DNA of 64,000 nucleotides, from NCBI GenBank assembly GCA_937958015.1, contig CALGOA010000050.1, positions 1 through 64,000 of the forward strand, written 5' to 3'. This DNA comes from an uncultured Acidimicrobiales bacterium (lineage in GTDB: Bacteria > Actinomycetota > Acidimicrobiia > Acidimicrobiales > SZUA-35). The translations under genes were made by a program, and so were the position numbers. The notes below the pieces were generated by a model. That model did not search any database, was not told the DNA's origin, and worked only from the letters and a program-made list of their open reading frames with translations. The stretch's first letter is position 1; each line of letters starts with the position of its first letter. Below, one piece after another: positions 35,733 through 44,184 of the stretch.

Positions 35733-36668
35733 ATGAGCATCATCCACGTGGATCGACCGTTCGGCGAACTTGAGATCGAAGGCCATGAGATTGTGGGTCC
35801 GGGCGATGAGCGGCTTGACGAGGCGGTGATCGCCATCGTGGGCGGAGTCGAATGGGATGCGGCCCGGTTCGATCGTGCCCCGCGTCTGATCGGTTTGTGC
35901 CGCACCGGAATCGGTGTGGACGCTGTGGACCTTGCCGAAGCCACGCGCCGGGGAATCGCCGTGACCAACACACCCGATGGGCCCACCGTGTCGACGGCCG
36001 AACATGCGATCGCATTGATGTTCGCCGTCACCAAAACCCTTGGTCCCCATGCCGCCCGGCTTCGAGAGGCGACCGGCGGGTACGCGGCAGCCAGCACGGC
36101 CCTGGAGTTGGACGGCCTGACGCTTGGTCTTCTTGGTTATGGCCGCATCGCAAGCCGAGTGGCACGAATCGCCCACGGCATTGGCATGCGGGTGCTGGCC
36201 TACGACCCGTTCGTGTGGTCAACCGAGGACGAGACCGAACTGGTCGAGTGGGACCAGGTCCTGGCCGAGAGCCACGTCCTCTCACTGCATGCACCACTTG
36301 CTCCCGACACCACCGGCATTCTGAACGACGACTCGATCGCGCAGTGCCGTGAGGGGGTCGTGGTGATCAACTGCGCCCGGGGCGGACTGGTCGACCACGA
36401 TGCGTTGGTTCGAGGATTGGATTCCGGACACATCTGGGCCGCTGGTCTCGACGTCACCGAACCCGAACCACTCCCGGCCGACGATCCGTTGCTGCACCGG
36501 CCGAATGTGATCGTGACACCACACATCGCATCATCCACCGTGATCGGGCGCCAACGCATGCTGGACCAGAGCATCGAACAAGCAGGCATGATCCTGAACG
36601 GCCTGAAGCCGACCAACCTTGTGAACACCGACCTGTTGTCGCCGCACTGGAACGACCTAGAGGCGTAA
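35733..36668 (+). CDS. D-2-hydroxyacid dehydrogenase (phosphoglycerate-dehydrogenase-like), 311 aa
   Basis: The NAD motif is GLLGYGRIASRVA; the catalytic Arg is in NCARGGLVDHDAL, Glu in DVTEPEPL and His in VTPHIAS, giving a full catalytic set. An N-terminal RTGIGVDAVDL segment binds substrate. It lacks the C-terminal ACT domain of the SerA type, so glyoxylate/hydroxypyruvate or another hydroxyacid is possible. The ATG at 35733 follows a CGAGGT sequence. Confidence 0.88.
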   Translation: MSIIHVDRPFGELEIEGHEIVGPGDERLDEAVIAIVGGVEWDAARFDRAPRLIGLCRTGIGVDAVDLAEATRRGIAVTNTPDGPTVSTAEHAIALMFAVTKTLGPHAARLREATGGYAAASTALELDGLTLGLLGYGRIASRVARIAHGIGMRVLAYDPFVWSTEDETELVEWDQVLAESHVLSLHAPLAPDTTGILNDDSIAQCREGVVVINCARGGLVDHDALVRGLDSGHIWAAGLDVTEPEPLPADDPLLHRPNVIVTPHIASSTVIGRQRMLDQSIEQAGMILNGLKPTNLVNTDLLSPHWNDLEA

Positions 36669-36672
36669 CACT

Positions 36673-36742
36673 AGGGACAGGCTCCCGCGTTACACCTCCA
36701 CCGCTTCGCCCGGCGGTAAACGTAACGGCGGAGCCTGTCCCT
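36673..36742. terminator. Terminator-like inverted repeat between convergent genes
   Basis: Arms 36673-36693 and 36722-36742 match at 19 of 21 positions (core GGGACAGGCTCC), with a 28-base spacer. On the plus strand it is followed by TTTTGTTAC. It would stop the dehydrogenase and, read from the other side, the aldo/keto reductase transcript. The long arms suggest a member of a dispersed repeat family. Confidence 0.7.
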
Positions 36743-36746
36743 TTTG

Positions 36747-37709
36747 TTACTCGCCGTTGAGTCGGGCGACCAGTTCTGGTGTCAGCGCCTCGACGACCTC
36801 GATCGCTTCCATGTTCTCGACCACTTGGCTGGAGCGGCTCGCTCCGGTGATGACCGACGAGACGTTCGGGTTGGCGGCGCACCATGCCAGCGCAAGCTGA
36901 GCCGGTGTGCAGTCGAGTTCCTTCGCAACCTCGACCACCCGTTTGATCGTGGCGACGGCCTCCTCTTCTTCGAGGCGGTCCTTCAGGTAGCCATGGCCCT
37001 TGAGGGTGGCGCGACTGTCGTCGGGGATGCCGTCGAGGTACTTGCCGGTCAGCAGCCCGCCAGCCAGGGGGCTCCAGATGGTCGTGCCCAATCCAATATC
37101 CTCGTAGAGGCGCTTGAACTCGGTCTCGACCTTGTCGCGGTTGAGCATGTTGTATTCGGGCTGCTCCATGACCGGCTTGTGCAGATGGTGACGCTCGGCG
37201 ATCTCGTACGCGGCGCGGATCTCATCAGCGGTCCACTCGGACGTGCCCCAGTAGAGCGCCTTGCCCTGGTTGATCATGTCGTGCATCGCGTACACGGTCT
37301 CTTCGATCGGTGTATCGGGGTCAGCTCGATGGCAGTAGACCAGGTCGACATAGTCGAGTTGCAACCGCTCGAGGGAACGATCGATGGCGTTCATCAGGTA
37401 CTTGCGGTTGAGGGTGAAGTGGTTGTTGACGTCGTCGGAGATGCCCCAGAAGAACTTGGTGCTGATGACGTAGGTCTCGCGGGCCCAGCCGAACTCCTGC
37501 AGGGCCTGACCCATCAGGGTCTCCGATTCGCCTTTGGCGTAAACCTCGGCGTTGTCGAAGAAGTTGCACCCTCCGTCGCGCGCTGCACTCATCGACTCGG
37601 TAACGGCGTCGAGTCCCTGCTGGCCGCCGAAGGTCACCCACGACCCGTACGACAGCGTGCTTACCTTCAGCCCGCTCCGACCCAACCTGCGATATGTCAT
37701 TTCAGCCAT
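36747..37709 (-). CDS. Aldo/keto reductase, 320 aa
   Basis: The start [21 protein letters not shown], catalytic Asp/Tyr in [11 protein letters not shown], Lys in STKFFWG and His in YCHRADPD fit an NADPH-dependent aldo/keto reductase. The length and the YxHLHKP/QPEYNML segments resemble the potassium-channel-beta/YghZ group. TAGCGT (minus strand, 37716-37721) lies 6 bases before the ATG. The substrate is not known. Confidence 0.9.
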   Translation of the reverse strand: MAEMTYRRLGRSGLKVSTLSYGSWVTFGGQQGLDAVTESMSAARDGGCNFFDNAEVYAKGESETLMGQALQEFGWARETYVISTKFFWGISDDVNNHFTLNRKYLMNAIDRSLERLQLDYVDLVYCHRADPDTPIEETVYAMHDMINQGKALYWGTSEWTADEIRAAYEIAERHHLHKPVMEQPEYNMLNRDKVETEFKRLYEDIGLGTTIWSPLAGGLLTGKYLDGIPDDSRATLKGHGYLKDRLEEEEAVATIKRVVEVAKELDCTPAQLALAWCAANPNVSSVITGASRSSQVVENMEAIEVVEALTPELVARLNGE

Positions 37710-37768
37710 GAAGGCACGCTACCGGCTGCATCGAAAGGGACAGGCATCGTCGTGGCACCCGTTTTGGG

Positions 37769-38857
37769 TCAATCGAACATGATCACCTGGCGGGCAACCG
37801 TGCCCGTCTTGAGGTTGTCGAAGCCTTCGTTGATCTGATCCAACGAGAGGGTGCCGCTGATCATCTCGTCCAGTTTGAGACGCCCGTCGAGATACATATC
37901 GACATATCGCGGCATGTCGGTCCGGAACTGGGTGCTGCCCATGTTCGACCCGGTCAGCGTCTTTTCGTTGGTGAGCTCCACCCCGTGAATCTCGACCATC
38001 GTGCCCAGGGGGATCAGTCCGATGACCGTGGCCTGACCGCCGACCCGCAACATCTTGAATGCCTGCTCGGCCGTGGCCTTCAAGCCCACCGCCTCGAAGG
38101 TAAACCGAGCCCCACCGTCGGTGATCCGCTTCACGGCCTTCACCGGATCCTCGTCCGATGCGTTTACGACGTGCGTTGCGCCAAGAGTCTGGGCCAGCTC
38201 GAGCTTCGACGAATGCATGTCGACCGCGATCACACGGTTGGCTCCGGCGATGCGGGCCCCCTGGATCGCAGAGAGACCGATGCCGCCACATCCGATAACG
38301 ACCACGTCGGAGCCGGGGTCGACTCGGGCGGTGCGAAAGACGGCTCCGAGTCCGGTGGTAACCCCGCAACCGATGAGCGCGGCCTTCTCCAGTGGCATGT
38401 CTTTGCGGATCTTCACCAGCGCGTGTTCGTGAACCAGTAGTTTCTCGGCAAACGAGGAGCAGTGCAGAAACTGGGCGAGATCTTCGTCCCCCCGGGTGAG
38501 GCGGGAGTCCTCGTCTGGGTTGCGAACAAGGTCGGCGCCCTTGCGCTGGCAGCGGGCGGGATGACCACCGAGACAGTCCTCGCAGTGGCCGCAGAAGGCA
38601 GCGAGGCAGGTGATCACATGATCGCCCGGTTCCACGTAGTTCACCATGCTGCCGACCGCTTCCACGACACCGGCCGACTCGTGGCCAAGCACGGCGGGGA
38701 CCGCGGTGGTGTAGGTGCCCTCCATGAAGTGGAGGTCGCTGTGGCAGAGTCCTGCCGCGACCGTGCGAACCAATACTTCGCGCGGCCCGGGGGTGCCTAT
38801 GGAGACGTCCTGAATTTCCAGTCGTCCGGGAATCTCGTTGAGAACTGCAGCCTTCAT
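37769..38857 (-). CDS. Zinc-dependent alcohol dehydrogenase, 362 aa
   Basis: Class III/NDMA-type zinc ADH. Catalytic zinc ligands are CHSD and GHESAGVVE; the structural-zinc Cys cluster is AFCGHCEDCLGGHPARC; NAD binding is VVIGCGGIGLSAIQGA. ATG 38857 (MKAAVLNE) is preferred since a TATACA hexamer lies 6 bases upstream; an ATG at 38884 would add nine residues. It probably oxidises a primary alcohol or a thiol adduct; mycothiol-dependent formaldehyde dehydrogenase is a possible role but not shown. Confidence 0.88.
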   Translation of the reverse strand: MKAAVLNEIPGRLEIQDVSIGTPGPREVLVRTVAAGLCHSDLHFMEGTYTTAVPAVLGHESAGVVEAVGSMVNYVEPGDHVITCLAAFCGHCEDCLGGHPARCQRKGADLVRNPDEDSRLTRGDEDLAQFLHCSSFAEKLLVHEHALVKIRKDMPLEKAALIGCGVTTGLGAVFRTARVDPGSDVVVIGCGGIGLSAIQGARIAGANRVIAVDMHSSKLELAQTLGATHVVNASDEDPVKAVKRITDGGARFTFEAVGLKATAEQAFKMLRVGGQATVIGLIPLGTMVEIHGVELTNEKTLTGSNMGSTQFRTDMPRYVDMYLDGRLKLDEMISGTLSLDQINEGFDNLKTGTVARQVIMFD

Positions 38858-38891
38858 CGCGCTTGTATATCGCGTTCGTGCCATCGGCGCG

Positions 38892-40067
38892 TCAATCCTC
38901 GGTCGGGCGACCGAACTCTTCCATCGCTCGACGCTGAACCTCGTGCAGCGGCATCCTCAGAATGTGCGCCGCTCGAAGACAGTTGGCCAGTTCGGGTTTG
39001 GCCCGATGCGGTCCGATCTTGATTCGGATCTCCTGGCCCTGAACCACCACGGTCTCGAAGGTTCGTTCGACGGCGAATCGCTCGACGGTGCGTTGACGGA
39101 TTCCCAGCGAGCCGGTCTCGGCCATCACGATGGTTCGCAACGACTCGGCGACGTCGGCGGAACAGAGCACGTTGACGGTGTGTGCCGGTCGACCCTTCTT
39201 CATCACGATCGGCGCAATCCACGCATCGGCAGCGCCCTCGGCCAGGCAACGTTCGACGACCCACGCCAATACCTCTGGCGTGACGTCGTCGACGTTGGTC
39301 ACCAGTTCGACCATGGGCGTAGGGACAAACTTCCGCTCGCCAGTATCAACCGTGATCGCGGTCAGCACGTTCGGATGGCTGTCGGGGTCCCGTCCTCCAC
39401 ACCCGCGCCCGACGCCGGTGATGACGCCAGCCGCCGGATGAGGACCCTGCTCCGCAGCCATGGAGGTCAGTAGTGCGGCGCCGGTGGGCGTGACGGTTTC
39501 CATCTCGGCGCCGTGAAGTGGACGAGTGCTCCAGCCCTTTAGGAGCTCGACCACAGCAGGAGCGGGCAGTGGCAGACGGCCGTGCGAAGCCATCACCGTG
39601 CCGCTGCCCAGACCGAAGGTGCCGACGGCGACGTTCGGTTCGCCCAGCAGGTGCCATGCGATCCACGAACCAACGATGTCGGCGATTGCATCGAGCCCGC
39701 CGACCTCGTGGAAGTGCACCTCGTCGATGGTGGTGCCGTGGATCGAGGCCTCGGTCTCGCCCAAGCGGCGGAACGTGTGGCGGGCACCGAATTCGACCCC
39801 GTCGGGAAGGTTGGCGGTGGCGATCAGTTGGTCGATCTGACTCCACGCACGATGGACGTGATGATCCTCGTCGGGCATTCGGATCTCGGCCCGGGTGGCG
39901 GAGAGTTCATTGCGGAGTTCGGGCGAGGCTCGAACTTCGAGGCCATCGATTCCCAGCCGACCCAGGTGGTCGTTGAGCAGTTGTTCGTCAACGCCCAGCG
40001 CCAGGAAGGCGCCCAGAATCATGTCGCCCGAAGCACCGAAGGTCGGGTCGAACCAGAGGTCGTTCAT
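38892..40067 (-). CDS. larC: Nickel-pincer cofactor metallochelatase LarC, 391 aa
   Basis: Inserts nickel into the pyridinium dithio-carboxylic mononucleotide made by LarB and LarE. The start is LWFDPTFGASGDMILGAFLALGV (only its first part FDPTFGASGDM is quoted as motif); FHEVGGLDAIADIVG and the C-terminal VERFAVERTFETV-like and IKIGPHRAKPE regions are typical. It is one continuous frame. The ATG at 40067 overlaps the larB stop by 4 bases. Confidence 0.92.
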   Translation of the reverse strand: MNDLWFDPTFGASGDMILGAFLALGVDEQLLNDHLGRLGIDGLEVRASPELRNELSATRAEIRMPDEDHHVHRAWSQIDQLIATANLPDGVEFGARHTFRRLGETEASIHGTTIDEVHFHEVGGLDAIADIVGSWIAWHLLGEPNVAVGTFGLGSGTVMASHGRLPLPAPAVVELLKGWSTRPLHGAEMETVTPTGAALLTSMAAEQGPHPAAGVITGVGRGCGGRDPDSHPNVLTAITVDTGERKFVPTPMVELVTNVDDVTPEVLAWVVERCLAEGAADAWIAPIVMKKGRPAHTVNVLCSADVAESLRTIVMAETGSLGIRQRTVERFAVERTFETVVVQGQEIRIKIGPHRAKPELANCLRAAHILRMPLHEVQRRAMEEFGRPTED

Positions 40068-40705
40068 CGCTGCAGGATTCGGTGCGCGGCACATGCGGCG
40101 CCGTAGCCGTTGTCGATTCCAACGACCGAGATGCCGGGCGCGCAGCTGGCCATCATGGTCAGCAGTGCGGTGACACCTTCGAATGCACTGCCGTATCCGA
40201 CCGATGTGGGTACCGCAATGATCGGCTGGCCCGTGAGTCCGGCGAGCACCGTGGGGAGTGCGCCTTCCATACCCGCAATTGCGATGATGACGTCGGCGTC
40301 GTCGAATTCAGATGTGGCCGATGTCAGGCGATGCATTCCGGCGACGCCGACGTCGGTGATTCTCCGAACCGCGTGCCCCAGCGAGGTGAGCGTTAGAGCG
40401 GCTTCTGCGGCGACGGGCACATCACTGGTACCGGCGCTGACGATGGCGACGGTCCTCCCGCTGTGGGGCCGGTGGTTCCAAGACATCGTGGTGCCTTCTG
40501 CTGCGCTCGGAGCGAGCGCTGCGAGCGAGGGTCGCTGTTCCTCGGTGATCCTGGTGGCGACGACTGCGTCGTCAGCGCCGTCGAGGAGGCCCCGAACGGC
40601 ATCGACGGTCTGGTCGATCGATTTGAACTCGCACAGGACGGCTTCGGGCATCCCGATCCGCATGGTGCGCCCGAGGTCGAGCCGTAGATCAGGCGAGCGC
40701 GTCAT
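40064..40705 (-). CDS. larB: Pyridinium-3,5-biscarboxylic acid mononucleotide synthase LarB, 213 aa
   Basis: Carboxylates and hydrolyses nicotinic acid adenine dinucleotide in nickel-pincer cofactor synthesis. The AIR-carboxylase-like core shows SAGTSDVPVAAEA, DVGVAGMHRL and VGYGSAFEG, and the N-terminus has RIGMPEAVLCE. The ATG at 40705 lies within the larE end (17-base overlap), and the gene ends overlapping larC. The lar order here is E-B-C on one transcript. Confidence 0.9.
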   Translation of the reverse strand: MTRSPDLRLDLGRTMRIGMPEAVLCEFKSIDQTVDAVRGLLDGADDAVVATRITEEQRPSLAALAPSAAEGTTMSWNHRPHSGRTVAIVSAGTSDVPVAAEAALTLTSLGHAVRRITDVGVAGMHRLTSATSEFDDADVIIAIAGMEGALPTVLAGLTGQPIIAVPTSVGYGSAFEGVTALLTMMASCAPGISVVGIDNGYGAACAAHRILQR

Positions 40706-41483
40706 TGAGATTGCCCGATCGCAGTCCGGCGAGGTCCAACGTGACATAGCGGTAGCCGACTGCTTTCACGTCGGCATCGATGTGAGCGGCCAATTCGATG
40801 GCTCGTTCCATCTCGTTTGTGGGGACTTCGATTCTGGCGGTGTCCTGATAGTGCCGGACTCGAACATCGGAGAACCCAAGCGCCCGCATCGCAGCCTCGG
40901 CGCGGTCGATCCGACTGACGAGAGCGACGGTGACGTTCGTGCCGTAGGGGATTCGGCTGGACAGGCACGGCATGGCTGGCCGATCCCACACCTCGATGCC
41001 CCAGTGTTTTGCAATTTGGCGCACGTCGGACTTGTGGAGTCCGGCCTCGACCAGTGGGAACACGGCGCCGCGTTCTCGGGCCGCTTCCTGGCCGGGCCGA
41101 TGGTCTCCGAGATCGTCGACGTTGACCCCCAGTGCGACGTGGGCACCGCTGTCTTTGGCGATCGGTTCAACCGCGTCCATAAGTGCTGACTTGCACCAGA
41201 AGCATCGGTCGGCGTTGTTCTCCAGATAGCGCTGATCATCGAATTCGCCGGTGGCGACAGCAGTCCAGGGAATGTCCCATCGATCCGTGATCGAACGGCA
41301 GTGCTCGGCTTCGCCGGTGGCCAGGCTTGCTGAGTCGGCGGTGACGGCGTGGACGTTTTCGCGGCCGAGAGCCTTTCGGGCCGCGACCACCAGGAGCGCC
41401 GAGTCGACCCCGCCTGAGAAGGCGACGACCAGCTTCGAATACTCCGCCACGGCCGAGAGAAGGGCCCGCTCTCCAGAACTCAC
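40689..41483 (-). CDS. larE: ATP-dependent sacrificial/cluster sulfur transferase LarE, 264 aa
   Basis: PP-loop pyrophosphatase motif SGGVDS (residues 23-28). The conserved sulfur-donor Cys is C173 in MPCLSSRIPYG. Cys94 and Cys97 form a CFWC motif, so three cysteines could hold a [4Fe-4S] cluster as in the non-sacrificial LarE type. GTG 41483 is chosen: TACGCT (minus strand, 41490-41495) lies 6 bases upstream, although the frame stays open further upstream over folE. larA, the usual cofactor user, is not in the window. Confidence 0.9.
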   Translation of the reverse strand: MSSGERALLSAVAEYSKLVVAFSGGVDSALLVVAARKALGRENVHAVTADSASLATGEAEHCRSITDRWDIPWTAVATGEFDDQRYLENNADRCFWCKSALMDAVEPIAKDSGAHVALGVNVDDLGDHRPGQEAARERGAVFPLVEAGLHKSDVRQIAKHWGIEVWDRPAMPCLSSRIPYGTNVTVALVSRIDRAEAAMRALGFSDVRVRHYQDTARIEVPTNEMERAIELAAHIDADVKAVGYRYVTLDLAGLRSGNLNDALA

Positions 41484-41574
41484 CCGTTGAGCGTACCGAT
41501 GCCCAGCCGTTAAGGGGCTGTGCGGGGGCGGCGCCGGGTGAGTGAAACGGCGTCGTCTCGCTACATACTGTGGC

Positions 41575-42162
41575 GTGGCTGATGATCCGGTTTCAAAGTC
41601 CGTCGATGTCGCTCGCATCGAAGCGGCCGTGCGGGAGATCCTGAGCGCGGTGGGGGAGGACCCCGATCGCGATGGTTTGTTGGACACCCCTCGTCGGGTG
41701 GCCAAGGCCTACAACGAGATCCTCGGCGGGTATCAGGAGAATCCGGCTCAACATCTGGACAAACAGTTCGAGGTCGATCATCGGGAACTGGTGATCGTGA
41801 AGGACATCCCGTTCGCATCCCTGTGTGAACACCACATGCTGCCGTTCATCGGTCGGGCCCACGTGGCCTACATACCCGGCGACTCGGGCAAGGTATGTGG
41901 CCTGTCCAAGTTGGCCCGCCTGGTCGATGGTTACGCCCGTCGTCTGCAGGTGCAGGAGCGCCTGAATATGCAGGTGGCGAATGCGCTGATGGATCGGTTG
42001 GGAGCCGAAGGCGCAATGGTCGTTATGGAGGCCGAACACCTGTGTATGTCGATGCGGGGGGTTCGTAAGCCCGGAGCGATGACAACGACCTCGGCGATCC
42101 GGGGATGTCTGAAGGACAGCGCCGCCAGCCGCGCCGAAGCCCTCAGCCTCATCAACGCCTGA
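41575..42162 (+). CDS. folE: GTP cyclohydrolase I, 195 aa
   Basis: Converts GTP to dihydroneopterin triphosphate for folate/pterin synthesis. The zinc and active-site motifs [28 protein letters not shown] (first part GLSKLARLV) and [12 protein letters not shown] are complete. GTG 41575 is taken as the start with a TACTGT just upstream; an upstream ATG at 41542 would add 11 residues. It is divergent from larE with 91 bases between the start codons. Confidence 0.95.
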   Translation: MADDPVSKSVDVARIEAAVREILSAVGEDPDRDGLLDTPRRVAKAYNEILGGYQENPAQHLDKQFEVDHRELVIVKDIPFASLCEHHMLPFIGRAHVAYIPGDSGKVCGLSKLARLVDGYARRLQVQERLNMQVANALMDRLGAEGAMVVMEAEHLCMSMRGVRKPGAMTTTSAIRGCLKDSAASRAEALSLINA

Positions 42163-42212
42163 CCCACCCTCCCCCCAAATTTCTGCTGGCCACTACAAGT
42201 CTCGTAGTCCTC

Positions 42213-42252
42213 GGCAGACAGAACGAGAAGTTGTGGTCGCTGGCAGACAGAA
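42213..42252 (+). repeat. Direct repeat GGCAGACAGAA upstream of the PPOX gene
   Basis: GGCAGACAGAA occurs at 42213-42223 and 42242-42252 (29 bases apart), and a CAGAA/TTCTG pair around GAATTC follows. The 135-base gap between folE and the next gene contains no other clear signal. It may be a regulator site. Confidence 0.35.
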
Positions 42253-42297
42253 GCGAATTCTTTCTGCACTTCGACCGTGGTGTGAAACACTCCAACG

Positions 42298-42843
42298 ATG
42301 GGAAGAGCGTTCGAGTCAATCACGTCGCCAATGCGGTCGTTCATCGAGGCCCAGCATGTCTTCTTCGTTGGGACAGCACCGGCGGGGGCGGACGGCCACG
42401 TGAATCTCTCGCCGAAGGGGTACGACTGCTTTCGGATTCTCGGTGATAACCGGGTGGCATATCTCGATCTCACGGGCAGCGGAGCCGAAACGATCGCCCA
42501 TGTGCGGGAGAACCAGCGGATCACGTTCATGTTCTGTGCCTTCGAGGGCAAGCCGAACATCGTGCGGTTGTATGGCACCGGCGCTGTCCATCGACCGGGG
42601 GACCCCGAGTGGGACGAACTTCGATCGATGTTCGAGACCGACGGTGCGGTGAGGTCGATCATCACTTCTGACGTCCATCGAACCTCGAGCTCGTGCGGCT
42701 TTTCCGTTCCGTTCATGGACTTCCGGGAGGAGCGGAGCCGTCTCATCGATTGGGCTCAGGACAAATCCGAAGAGGACCTCAGCGACTACTGGGCTTTGAA
42801 AAACTCCACCTCGATCGACGGTCTTCCCGCCGTCGACAAGTAG
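42298..42843 (+). CDS. Pyridoxamine-5'-phosphate-oxidase-fold flavoprotein, 181 aa
   Basis: The split-barrel PPOX pattern is visible: HVFFVGTAPAGADGHVNLSPKG at its beginning, NRVAYLDLTGSGAETIAH and RITFMFCAFEG. Such proteins bind FMN or F420 and reduce or oxidise small substrates; since cofC is nearby in the genome, F420 use is possible but not shown. It lies 9 bases before the sugar-lactone oxidase gene and may be cotranscribed. Confidence 0.82.
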   Translation: MGRAFESITSPMRSFIEAQHVFFVGTAPAGADGHVNLSPKGYDCFRILGDNRVAYLDLTGSGAETIAHVRENQRITFMFCAFEGKPNIVRLYGTGAVHRPGDPEWDELRSMFETDGAVRSIITSDVHRTSSSCGFSVPFMDFREERSRLIDWAQDKSEEDLSDYWALKNSTSIDGLPAVDK

Positions 42844-42852
42844 GGAGCGGGC

Positions 42853-44184
42853 GTGGCCTCTGACCCGAATCACTCGAGCGCAACCTCGACGCACGAGTCG
42901 GGTCAACGCTGGTCCAACTGGTCCGGAAACGTCTCCTTTGCGCCAGATCGGTTCAGTCGTCCCCGCACGGTCGACGACGTGGTCGACACGGTGCGATCCT
43001 CCCCCGGTCGAATTCGCACCGTCGGATCGGGCCACTCCTTTACCGAACTCGCTGTCACCGACGGCACCCTCGTCTCGCTCAGCGATCTCGAGGGTGATGT
43101 GTCGGGGGTCGACCCCGTCAATCACCGGGCCTTGCTCAACGCCGGGGCCACACTGAACCGCCTGTCACGTTCTCTCGAGAGCTACGGATTGGGATTCAAG
43201 AACCTGGGCGATGTGGATGTTCAGTCCCTCGCCGGCGCGATCTCAACCGGCACGCACGGCACCGGTCGTACGCTGCCGTGCCTTTCGGCCGAACTTTCGG
43301 CGATCACGGTCGTGTTGGCGGATGGAGAGGTGCTGCGCATCGGCGATGGTGAGAACGATCACCTTCTTCCGGCAGCCCGGGTCTCCCTTGGATCACTCGG
43401 GATCATTGTGGATGCGACTGTGGATCTCCGCCCTGCGTACAAACTGCACCGAAGGACGTTCGTGCAGCCACTGACCGAGACGTTGGCCGACGCAACCAGC
43501 ATGTGGGAGAAGCACCGAAACTACGAGTTCTTCTATCTTCCGTTTTGCGACTACGCCTTCAACATCGTCCACGACATCACCACCGAACCCGACCGGTCCG
43601 AGGGTGGCGCGGGAGACGAGGATGCCCTTCGAGATCTGCGGCGGGTGAGAGGTGTCCTCCGGAGGGCCGGCCGGCTGCGGAGGACTCTTCTCAATCAGGT
43701 GGCAAAGCGCGCTCCCGCAGAAGATGTGATCGGCCCCAGTTGGCAGCTGCTGGCAAATGAGCGCACGTCGAAGTTCAACGAGATGGAATATCATGTGCCG
43801 GTCGAAAGCGGCATGGAGGCGTTCGAAGAGATCGTCGCTGCGGTCGAGGCGAATCCACTCGTGTACTTTCCGGTCGAGTGCCGTCGAACGGCCGGGGACT
43901 CTGCCTGGTTGAGTCCGTTCCAGGGTGGTGAGCGGGTGTCGATTGCGGTCCACATCGCTGAGGGGGACGACTATCGATGGTTGTTCGAAGTCATCGAGCC
44001 GATCCTTCGCCGTCACGGCGGTCGGCCGCACTGGGGCAAGTTGCACTCGATGACGGCTCGGGAACTCGCCGAGCTCTACCCCGACTTCCCCAAGTTCGCT
44101 GCGGTCAGAAAGGAACTCGACCCCACGGGCCGGTTCCTGAATCCGCACACGGCAGAGCTGTGGGGAGAGCCGTTCGGTGAGTGA
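42853..44184 (+). CDS. FAD-linked sugar-lactone oxidase, 443 aa
   Basis: The FAD-binding PCMH domain has RTVGSGHSFTE, with the GHS His that usually carries covalent FAD, and GAISTGTHGTGRTL. The C-terminal ALO domain ends HWGKLHSMTARELAELYPDF (first part HWGKLHSMTA) and LDPTGRFLNPH. This is the D-arabinono-/L-gulono-1,4-lactone oxidase layout, so it oxidises an aldonolactone or polyol with release of hydrogen peroxide. Its end overlaps the PLP-enzyme start by 8 bases. Confidence 0.9.
   Translation: MASDPNHSSATSTHESGQRWSNWSGNVSFAPDRFSRPRTVDDVVDTVRSSPGRIRTVGSGHSFTELAVTDGTLVSLSDLEGDVSGVDPVNHRALLNAGATLNRLSRSLESYGLGFKNLGDVDVQSLAGAISTGTHGTGRTLPCLSAELSAITVVLADGEVLRIGDGENDHLLPAARVSLGSLGIIVDATVDLRPAYKLHRRTFVQPLTETLADATSMWEKHRNYEFFYLPFCDYAFNIVHDITTEPDRSEGGAGDEDALRDLRRVRGVLRRAGRLRRTLLNQVAKRAPAEDVIGPSWQLLANERTSKFNEMEYHVPVESGMEAFEEIVAAVEANPLVYFPVECRRTAGDSAWLSPFQGGERVSIAVHIAEGDDYRWLFEVIEPILRRHGGRPHWGKLHSMTARELAELYPDFPKFAAVRKELDPTGRFLNPHTAELWGEPFGE

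Noticed and set aside
40491-40560. GAGCG-rich stretch in larB resembling the imuB/dnaE2 repeat
   Set aside because: Only short GAGCGAGCG-like runs match; no 20-base similarity, so it is more likely composition bias.
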